Shown: positions 37,101 to 46,400 of the stretch, in pieces
How positions within the stretch are numbered: position 1 is the first letter of the stretch
Layout of the letters: each line of letters begins with the position of its first letter
Assembly: GCA_965218715.1 (NCBI GenBank)
Contig: CBDCLY010000012.1
Span: forward strand, 1 to 63,892
Direction: 5' to 3'
DNA length: 63,892 nt
Origin: CBDCLY01 sp965218715
GTDB taxonomy: Bacteria; Bacteroidota; Bacteroidia; Flavobacteriales_E; Vicingaceae
Program-made: the position numbers and the translations under genes
The notes under the pieces: generated by a model
The model's database searches: none
Told to the model about the DNA's origin: nothing
The model's input: only the letters and a program-made list of their open reading frames with translations

Positions 37101-38497
37101 TTGAAGGAGAAGATAGAGACGGTAAAAAAGTAACTATTGTAGTAGGAAGATCTGCTGAAGCTAGAATTTTAGATCCAAAAACGAACATTGCTTTAACTAC
37201 TAATGTAGTGCCTTACGGTTCTATATTAGAAAAGAAAGACGGTTCTAAAGTGAAGAAAGGCGACATGATTTGTCACTGGGATCCATACAATGCATTGATC
37301 ATTGCTGAATTACCAGGTACAGTTGCTTTTGAAAACTTATTGGATGGGGTAACCTATAAAGAAGAGTCTGATGAGCAAACTGGATTTACCGAAAAAGTAA
37401 TTACAGAATCTAGAGACAAGAAATTGATTCCTGAGATTAAGTTGATGAATGCTAAGAAAGAAGTCTTAAAAACATACAACTTACCAGTAGGTGCTCACAT
37501 TGTAGTAAAAGAAGGTGAGAAGATTGAGAGCGGTAAGACCTTAGTGAAAATCCCTAGAACTTCTGGTAAGTCTGGTGATATTACGGGTGGTCTTCCAAGA
37601 GTTACTGAGCTATTTGAAGCACGTAACCCATCTAATCCTGCTGTGGTTTCTGAAATTGATGGTATCGTTTCTTTCGGTAAAATCAAAAGAGGTAACCGTG
37701 AGGTGATTGTTGAGTCAAGAACTGGTGAAGTGAAGAAATACTTGATCAACTTGTCTAAACACATCCTTGTTCAAGAAAACGATTTCGTAAGAGCAGGTGT
37801 TCCATTGTCAGATGGTGCAATTACTCCAGCGGATATCTTGGCCATTAAAGGACCAACTCAAGTACAAGAATACTTAGTAAACGAAGTACAAGAGGTTTAC
37901 CGATTACAAGGGGTGAAGATCAACGATAAGCACTTTGAAGTAATTGTTCGTCAGATGATGCGTAAAGTAATCATTGAAGATCCAGGTGATACGCGTTTCT
38001 TAGAGAAGCAAATCGTTAACAAAACTGATTTTGCTGAAGAAAACGATTGGATCTACGGTAAGAAGATAGTTGAAGACAATGGAGATTCTGAAACATTGAA
38101 GCAAGGACAAATTATCTCAGCACGTAAATTAAGAGAAGAGAACTCCAAATTGAAACGTCAGGATAAGAAGTTAGTGACTTCAAGAGATGCAGTTCCAGCA
38201 ACTTCTAACTCTATCTTACAAGGAATTACAAGAGCTTCATTGCAAACAGATAGTTTCATCTCTGCAGCATCCTTCCAGGAAACCACTAAAGTCTTGAACG
38301 AGGCAGCAGTTAATGGAAAGATCGACGACTTGAAAGGCTTGAAAGAGAATGTAATTGTAGGACACTTAATTCCTGCAGGTACAGGCTTAGACGATTACCA
38401 AGAATACATTGTAGGTTCACAAGAAGAATACGATGCATTAAAAGCCGCAAGAGAAGAAGCAGCAGCTGTAGTTGAAGAAGCAGTAAGCGAGGAATAA
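34187..38497 (+). CDS. rpoC: RNA polymerase beta' subunit
   Basis: 1436 residues. The N-terminal zinc site is [20 protein letters not shown] (about 66-85), the catalytic Mg2+ site is [13 protein letters not shown] (about 472-484, three Asp), then the bridge helix and trigger loop, the second zinc-site Cys region ([16 protein letters not shown], about 900) and [21 protein letters not shown]. The C-terminal EEAVSEE is acidic. It is one base from the DUF3467 gene. Confidence 0.98.
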   Translation: [1436 protein letters not shown]

Positions 38498-38498
38498 G

Positions 38499-38813
38499 AT
38501 GAGCGATCAAAAACAAAATCAGGAAAAGTTAAACATTGAGTTAACAGAAGAAATTGCCGAAGGCATCTATTCTAACTTGGCCATCATTAGCCATTCTAAC
38601 TCAGAGTTTGTACTTGATTTTATTAAAGTAATGCCAGGCATGCCTAAGGCAAAGGTGAAATCTAGAATCATGATGACACCACAACACGCCAAAAGACTAA
38701 TGCGCGCATTGCAAGATAACATTGCAAAATTCGAATCTCAATTGGGTACCATTACAGAATCTGAAGGCCCTGGCTTTCCGATGAATTTTGGCGGACCAAC
38801 TGCTGAAGCTTAA
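38499..38813 (+). CDS. DUF3467 family protein
   Basis: A 104-residue protein of DUF3467, found directly after rpoC in many Bacteroidota. The core is the ASNLAIISHSNSEFVLDF-like stretch (here IYSNLAIISHSNSEFVLDFI), then a segment on MMTPQHAKRLMRALQDNI. Function is unknown; the tight link to rpoC (1-base gap) suggests a part in transcription, which is inference. Confidence 0.88.
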   Translation: MSDQKQNQEKLNIELTEEIAEGIYSNLAIISHSNSEFVLDFIKVMPGMPKAKVKSRIMMTPQHAKRLMRALQDNIAKFESQLGTITESEGPGFPMNFGGPTAEA

Positions 38814-38830
38814 TAGCAAATTGAACACAT

Positions 38831-38864
38831 AAAAAAGCCCTGCAAGCAATTGCAGGGCTTTTTT
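38831..38864. terminator. Bidirectional terminator after the rpo operon
   Basis: AAAAAAGCCCTGCA (38831-38844) pairs with TGCAGGGCTTTTTT (38851-38864) perfectly, with T runs on both strands. It serves the DUF3467 gene and the convergent DinB-like gene, whose stop codon abuts it. Confidence 0.9.
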
Positions 38865-39415
38865 TATAAGTCGTCGGTAAAATGTTCTCGCCGTTTTTCT
38901 TTAGAGAACTTTTCTTCATTGTAGCTGGCAGAACCACCTTTTGGAATAGACAAGGAAGCCCATTCTTCGTTTCGGATCACCTTCCCCAAATAAACCATTT
39001 GCCCAACATGATAAGCATAATGCGCCAATTGTCTATTGATGGCTTCTACAACCGTATGGCCCATGTTTCGGATGTAGACGATTTTCTCCAAATCGTCATC
39101 TTTTAAGTCATCTAAGGCAGCAAATAGGCAGTTCCATCCTTCATCCCATTTTTCTTGAACAGCTTTTGCATTAGCCAAATCATTGTCGAACTCTTGATCT
39201 CTTTTCCTACTTTCTTTTTCACCATCACTGGTGAGGAAATTGGTCCACCGTGACAACATGTTGCCGTGTAAATGTTTTACTAGCATGGCCAAGCTATTGC
39301 TTTCTTGGTTTATGGTGTAGAATATAGCTTCATCACTCACTTGGTTCATGGTCTTTTGTCCGAGTGATTGATAATATTCAAACTGTTTTCTAATGCTGAT
39401 GAGGTATGATTCCAT
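38864..39415 (-). CDS. DinB-superfamily protein, DUF1572-like
   Basis: A 183-residue four-helix-bundle protein of the DinB/DUF1572 type. Probable metal-binding His lie in LVKHLHGNM (about residue 48) and AHYAYHVGQMVYLGK (about 140). Members bind a divalent metal and some are thiol transferases, but the substrate is unknown. Cytoplasmic. Convergent with the rpo operon. Confidence 0.8.
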   Translation of the reverse strand: MESYLISIRKQFEYYQSLGQKTMNQVSDEAIFYTINQESNSLAMLVKHLHGNMLSRWTNFLTSDGEKESRKRDQEFDNDLANAKAVQEKWDEGWNCLFAALDDLKDDDLEKIVYIRNMGHTVVEAINRQLAHYAYHVGQMVYLGKVIRNEEWASLSIPKGGSASYNEEKFSKEKRREHFTDDL

Positions 39416-39472
39416 GATTGTTTTTTCTTCAGATAAATTACGAAATCTCGCCTAAAAAATTGTGACACATCC

Positions 39473-39787
39473 TTAATGCATAAAACAGCAATCCAATGCA
39501 TCGCTCAACAGATGAATAATGGCACCCAAACCTATCCAAGAATAAGGCTTTTTTAAGCCCATTAAGAGCAAATAGACTATTCCGGCAGCGTAAGTATGTA
39601 ATGGATGAAATTGGATGCTGCAACGGCTAGGATCAAAGATGGGATTGGCCAATAAATGATCTAGATCGATTAGCATGCTAAGCATCATGAAGAGAAAACC
39701 GCGTTTCCATTCTTTTCTAAAAAAGACCCAGGCTATAATAAGTGGAAGGAAAAGGTGATTGAAAACATGAATTCCAAGAGGCATCAT
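39473..39787 (-). CDS. DUF6122 family small membrane protein
   Basis: A 104-residue inner-membrane protein with about three TM helices, resembling the DUF6122 family of Bacteroidota. Conserved-looking spots are FNHLFLPLIIAWVF, DLDHLLANPIFDP and FHPLHTYAAG, and IIHLLSDALDC; the Asp/His residues lie near the membrane and could bind metal, as in YdjM/LexA-regulated membrane hydrolases (inference). Function is unknown. Confidence 0.7.
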   Translation of the reverse strand: MMPLGIHVFNHLFLPLIIAWVFFRKEWKRGFLFMMLSMLIDLDHLLANPIFDPSRCSIQFHPLHTYAAGIVYLLLMGLKKPYSWIGLGAIIHLLSDALDCCFMH

Positions 39788-40011
39788 GCTGCAAAGAAAA
39801 GATTTTCAAGAAGCATTTTGGCATTGAAGGACTAGCTTTTGAAATAACCCCAACAACCTGTATGAGGATCGACCCCAAAACCCAACAATTCAATGTCCAT
39901 AAAAATCAATTGCAAACGTTTGATTGATTTTAGCTAGCTGCTATCAGCCATTAACAAAGACTTTAAAATCTTTTCGAAAAAATGTCCATTTTTTTCGCTA
40001 TAGCCCAGCAC

Positions 40012-40019
40012 TACCTTTG
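40012..40019 (+). promoter_or_regulatory. -7 element for the small T9SS partner and RHS gene
   Basis: TACCTTTG matches TAnnTTTG exactly, 51 bases before the ATG at 40071. The gap 39788-40070 holds no other gene that I can support. An inverted repeat (CGAAAAAATG / CATTTTTTTCG, 39975-39997) lies just upstream of the promoter. Confidence 0.5.
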
Positions 40020-40070
40020 ATCACTGATTTTTCAGTACCCAAACCAAATACCAACCAAACACCTAATCCA

Positions 40071-40496
40071 ATGAAACCAAACTTAAAATGGGGGCTATTG
40101 GCCCTGATCGGATTTGGCTGTATTCCTCAAAAAACAGCCGCCCAAACTTTTGCTTATTCCTACGACCTAAGTGGAAATAGGATTAAAAAAGAACTGCATC
40201 TTGATGATGAACCTCATGAACCAGAACTTAGCAAGAAGAGTGCTAGCCACAAGCTAATGGCCGAAGCCGAATTGGAGGTTTATCCCATTCCAGCTCAGGA
40301 TCAAATCTTGGTAAAAAGTTCGGATGACAATTATTCCAGGGCCATAATTTTAAGCCTAGAGGGAAAAGCATTAATTGAGCAAAGCATTAAAAAGGGATTA
40401 AATGCCATTTCACTTCAATCTTTAAGTGCAGGAATTTATTCACTCCAATTATTGGGTGAACAGCATCAGCAATTTGTAAAAATCATTAAACAATAA
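40071..40496 (+). CDS. Small secreted protein with YD motif and T9SS sorting domain
   Basis: A 141-residue protein. It has a signal peptide (about residues 1-24, ending KTAAQ), one RHS-like YD motif right after it (FAYSYDLSGNRIKKE), a polar linker, and a type A T9SS sorting domain from YPIPAQDQILV to FVKIIKQ. The ATG at 40071 is chosen because it follows the promoter and starts the signal peptide; an in-frame start at 39924 would lie upstream of the promoter. The RHS gene begins 3 bases after the stop, so the two are one operon. It could be a sorting-signal carrier for the RHS protein, which lacks such a domain (inference). Confidence 0.8.
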   Translation: MKPNLKWGLLALIGFGCIPQKTAAQTFAYSYDLSGNRIKKELHLDDEPHEPELSKKSASHKLMAEAELEVYPIPAQDQILVKSSDDNYSRAIILSLEGKALIEQSIKKGLNAISLQSLSAGIYSLQLLGEQHQQFVKIIKQ

Positions 40497-40499
40497 GCC

Positions 40500-43400
40500 A
40501 TGAAAAAAGTAAAACTATGTGTGCTGCTTTTGGGTTTATTCCTTAGCAATGCCTCAAGCAGTCAAAACATCCAATACGAAGCTGTTTACTCAGAATCTGA
40601 TTTACAGCAAAGAGAAATTAATCAAAACCTTGTGGTGGGCAAAAGCCCAAGTTCCTCCTCAGTGAGTCTCACGGGTGCATTCAACTATTCAGTTCCCATC
40701 AGAATTCCTGTTGGTACCAAAGAAATGCAACCCCACATACAAATCAATTATTCCAGTCAGGCAGGAAATGGCCTTCTCGGATTAGGTTGGGAAATTGCCG
40801 GCCTATCTGCCATTAGTCGGGTTAACCTAAATCATTTTCACGATAATGTGGTTAGAAATGTAAAAGCCCAACATGACGACGCCATTGCCCTTGATGGAAA
40901 CAGACTTGTGCTCCTGGATGGTGAAAACTTGCAAAGTGGAAGTGAATACAGCACTGAAAAGGAAAGCTTTTTTAAGATAAAATGTCATGGACAATTAGGA
41001 AACGGGCCAAAATGGTTTGCCGTGCATACCAAAGAAGGATTGAAATTAGAATATGGTCGAACGCCGAATTCAAGAATTAAGGACGATAATAGCGCTACCA
41101 TACTTTCATGGAAATTGAGTCGTACCATCGACCAGCATGGCAATTACATTGAATACCGTTACACCAATGATGGTGAAGCTCATTTCATAAAAGAGATTGC
41201 CTATACTGGAAACATCAACAAAGAACAAATGCCCTATGTTAGAATGGTATTTGAATATGCAAATCGTTTAGACGCTTCAACTCGTTATGCATTTGAGCAA
41301 GGCCATGCATTCCGGCAAAATAAATTATTAAAAAGTATTGATGTCGTTTATGGAGAAGAGTCTCGATCATACAAAGCCTATGAATTTAAGTATGGATTTG
41401 ATTCTTACTCTGTTTTAAACGAAATAATAGAGTATGGAAAAGAGGGCTCCACCGAACATTACAACAGCTTACGATTTAATTATTGGGAGATTGGAGAACA
41501 TTATCAAGAACAGCAATTGAGCCTAGTACCCGGACAAGCAGATATTTTTTCTGGAGATTTTGATGGTGATGGCTTGGATGATATCATCAGGGTGCCTTTT
41601 TTTATCAATGGTTCCAATCAGAAAGTGCATCAAGATTTTTGGGTCTATAAAAACATAGGTGATCAATTTCAGTTCAGCAATACCTTAGCCATTGGCAACC
41701 AAACTCAGGCCGGTGCAGGCATGAATAACAATTACCTGCCATTTGTAGGAATAATTGGAATCTTTCCTGCAGATTATGATGGAAACGGTACAGTAGACAT
41801 TGCCATTGCCTATTCAGGAAATAACGGACAACAATTGGGAAAATTAACCTTGGATCGAATTGATGTGCATCACAGCCTGATTGGTGATGCTCAATTTTTT
41901 CAGCACCAATATAGCCTACAGGCGAATGCGGGGCAAAATTTTTTAGGATGGAGGAATGCTCTTGTGGTGGCGGATTTTAATGCCGACGGAGCAGCAGATA
42001 TTTATGTCAATACACACAATGGCTTCAAAGGAAATGGAAGTCACATCGATGATTGGTATTATCCGCAACTATTCCTTCCTAGAATCTCACATACACCACT
42101 TGCTGTTCATGGTATTGATCAATTCAGCAACAATAAATTTTCTCTAAATGATCAGGTTCACGTTCTCGATATGAATGGAAACGGAAAAGCCGAAATCATG
42201 CAAATATTTGAGCATTCTGAAGTCAACAAAACGGTAGTAAGAGAATACCATGTACATGATACTTATGTTAGCTCTGAAGTGCTTTATGAAGACAATGCAG
42301 GAACCACTGAATATGCCAATTTCCCGAGTAAAGGGCATCGTGTTGAGTTTGGTGATTTTAATGCAGATGGAAAAACTGACATCCTCAGCAGTTCATCTGC
42401 CAATTTAATTGATTGGGACATCCACTTGAGTACAGGCCGAGATTTTGTGTTCAATTCTCAGCATCACTATTATGCCAGTCAGTTTGGAGAACATTTGCAA
42501 GTGGCCGATTTCAATGGAGATCAATTTTCAGACATCCTAATCTCAACAGATAAAGGAAGCACTAGCAATTTAGACTTGCATACTTTCCATGGCATTGATC
42601 CAATTTCAAATCTATTGATTCAAGAAAGTCAGCACGAGGTATTTTCTGATAGAATTCATGGGTCTAAGCCTTTGTACCTGATAGAGGTGGATGGTGATCC
42701 TGGTTTAGAAATCATGTATTTTGAATCGAATACCCAGCCACTTAAATTTGCCCATTTTACAAGAGGATCTCAAGATGGCCGATTGCACTATATTTCAACA
42801 GGCTTTAATGAGTTAACAGAAGTGAAGTACAGGAGTTTACCTGAGAAGAATAGTTGTAGAGGATTGTATTTTCAAGATTCTACTGCAATTTATCCGCTCA
42901 TGGATTTTGGCAAAGGAATGATCGTTTGTGACGAATTGAATATTCCTGACCACTCAGGGGACAACAATTTTTCCAGTAGGATATTACAGCGCTATCATTA
43001 TAGAAATGCTAAGTTTCATCAACAAGGCAAAGGCTTCATAGGCTTTGGCGAAATAGAATATGAGCAAAGTCACACGGCTTTTGATGAATTACCTATTCAG
43101 CTTTTTCATGATGAATACGAAGTGGATTTGGATCATTATTTCTCTCGGCCATTAAAATCATTTCAGGCACATGTGACCTACGACAATACTGTTTCCTTCC
43201 CATGCCATGATGCAAGAATCTTAGATAAAAACCTCATGTCGATGGAGCGGAAGTACACTACCATTTCACTAGATTCTCATCGCTTTATTAGTCAGTTGTA
43301 TGAGGTTTTAAAAGGAAACAATGTACTTGGTTTTACTGAAGAGGTGAGCTACGAGTTTGCTGGAAACAAATCGAGTATTCATGCAAATCCCAGTGCCATT

Positions 43401-46400
43401 GTTACCATTAGAGCAAAAGGAAATTCTGCTCAAGAAGTCGAGCGCAGAGAATTGCAATATGGAAAGTTTGATGCCCATATTGCTTCTAGGATTACTAGTG
43501 AACGGATAATTAAAACACGGGGAAATAAATCACCTGTAGAATTTTTGTTTGAACGGGATTATTCAGGAATGGGAGATTTGTTGTCCTCAATTCAGAAGCA
43601 TCCACAAACGCTTCAAATTGTGAAGGAGAACAAGTTCAGCTATGATCCAAACTTTGGATTGCCTCTTATCGAAGAATTAATCGTTCCCAATCACAGCATT
43701 TCTTCCAGAATGAACTTTATGGAATACGATGATTTAGGAAGATTCCTCATCAAACAAATTAACCCCTTGGGCTATGAAGAAACTTGGGAATTTGATGACT
43801 TGAGTGCCTTGGCTATTCGATACAATGACCTTCGGCCAAACAACGGAATAGAGCAATTTGAATACAATGATTTTCATCAATTGATTTTAAGCATAGATCA
43901 AGATGGAAACAAGACTGTGCTCACTAGGGAATTTGAGATCCAACAAATGAATCAAGCAGATGAACCAGCTTCAACTTTATATTTTGAGCACAAAAACAAA
44001 ACAGGTTTTGGCCATGAGAAAAAATGGTTCGATCACATCGGTCAGCTAAGAAAAACTGAAGTCAGTGGCTTTCAGCAATTGATTTATAGCATTGCCGATT
44101 TCGATTCTCGAGGTTCATTGGTCAAAGAAAGTGATGCCTTTTTCGCCAACAATTTGAAAAATCTGAATACTTATGAATACGATGAATTTGCAAGATTATT
44201 TAGGGCACATTATAGTAATTCAAGCAATACAATTTTGCAAACGAAAACAATCAACCATGCATTGCACACAGGAATTGTGCAACCTTATAATTATACCAAT
44301 CGAGAATTTGAAACAGAAGAAATTCGATCTGATGGTTTTAGGACAAGTTCAAAAGTAGATGCAAGTGGAAAAACAGTCTATACCACCGACCCTGCAGGTG
44401 ATGTTAGCATTTCTTACAATAGTTTCGGAAAAGTGGATTCTACATTTGTTAATGGTGCTTTAGTGAGCCTCGTTAACTATGATGATTTTGGTTTTAAAGC
44501 GGGCCTAGAGGAGATGAATAGTGGCAAAAGTAAATACCAGTACAATATTTTAGGGGAGTTGCTTTGGCAAGAAGATGCACAAGGAAGAAAAATAGATCAA
44601 ATGACCTATGATGCAATGAGTAGAATTCTTTCAAAGAATGGAGCTGGAAATACATTCACCTATGAATATGCCAATTCAGGAAATGGGATTGGTCAATTGA
44701 TTAGGGCAGTCAACAATGCCAATGGAATTGAAGAAAGCCATGTGCATGATTTAAACGGGCGCTTAATGGAAAATACCTTTAGAATTAATGGCCTAGATTA
44801 CTCATATTCTTATCAATACAATACTAAAGGACAGATTATTCAACAAAATTACCCCGATCAGGCTCAGTTAGAATACACCTACAATGGAGATGGGTTTCTT
44901 TATAAAATTGAAGATCGAACGACTGATCCCAACAAACAATTAATTTATTTTGAAGGATTGGCACAAGATGAATTGGGCAAGTGGATTTCCACCAATAAAT
45001 TGGGTGGTATCAATCAACAAATCACTTACGACAATTATCATCAATTGGATAAGATTTTGGTGCCAGGCATCCATGAACGAGCTTTTGATTTTGACCCACG
45101 GAATGGAAACTTAAGATCGAGAAGTGATCTCATCCGACAGATGACAGAAAGTTTTGAATACGATGCAGAAGACCGTTTAAAGAAGGTAAAAGTCAATGGG
45201 CAAACTAGCATGAGCATTGCTTATGACCAGATTGGTAACATAAAAAATAAATCGGATGCCGGAATTTATTCCTATCATCCCGCAAAGCATCATGCAATTG
45301 CTAGCATAGACAATTCGCCTTCTAATGTTCAAGTGAGCACACAGGACATTCAATACGACGCATTTCAAAATCCCATTTCCATTCAAGAAGGGAATTGGGA
45401 AATTGATTATCAATACGGTCCATTTCACAAGAGGAGAATGGCCACTAAGCGAAATGTCCAGACCGGTGCTATAGCAACTATGGTTTATACCGAAAATGTT
45501 GATTTAGTTTTGGATCAACAAGGTCAAACTCTGTTGCAAATGACTTATATTCAAGACGATAATGCCTGGTGTGCAATAAGAGTTAATGAGCCAGCAAGTG
45601 GATTGAAAGAAAGCTATGCCTTGCATTTAGATCATTTAGGTTCAATTGAAGTGTTGACTGATGACCAAGGTCAAATCATTGCAGAACAAAGTTTCAATGC
45701 ATGGGGTTCAAAAAGAGACCCAAACAATTGGATGAACTCAGCTGGGCTGACTCCTTCTTGGTTAAAAAGAGGGTATACCAGTCATGAACAATTGGATTCA
45801 TTTCAATTGGTTCACATGAATGGTAGGCTCTATGATCCCATTTTAGCTAGAATGCTTAGTGTGGATAATTATGTTTCAGATGCAGGAAATTCTCAGGCTT
45901 ATAATCGCTATTCCTATGTGATGAATAATCCGCTAAAGTATAGTGATCCAACTGGGGAATTGCCAGTGGCCCCCATCATTTTTGGAGCTGTTATTGGTGC
46001 ATATTCTGGAGGTGCCATGATGAATGGAACCAGGGATGTACGCAATTGGAATTTCCAATCAGGCAAAACTTGGGGCGGTATGCTAGCGGGAGCAAGCATA
46101 GGCGGTTTGTCGGGATACATCGGAGCAGGGATAGCTGGAAGTGGGATGGCATTTGCAAATACCAGTTCCATACTGTTTTCATCCTATACCTATTCCTCAG
46201 GATTTACTTTGTTAAGTGGTGGCAGTCATGACCCTATGATAGGATTTGGGGTGGCCAGTTTTAATCTAAGCACAGGAGAATTGGGTTATTTAGGGAAGAA
46301 GGGAAATTCAATATTAGATAATTTAGGATATGGTCTAGGGGCCATGGCCAACCTTTCAGATTTAGCTGGAATGGGGCCAAAAGGTAGCGTAGAGTTTCAA

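Noticed and set aside
39975..39997. Inverted repeat CGAAAAAATG / CATTTTTTTCG as an operator or attachment site
   Set aside because: It has low complexity (A/T runs) and no second copy was noticed, so it is likely chance in AT-rich DNA.
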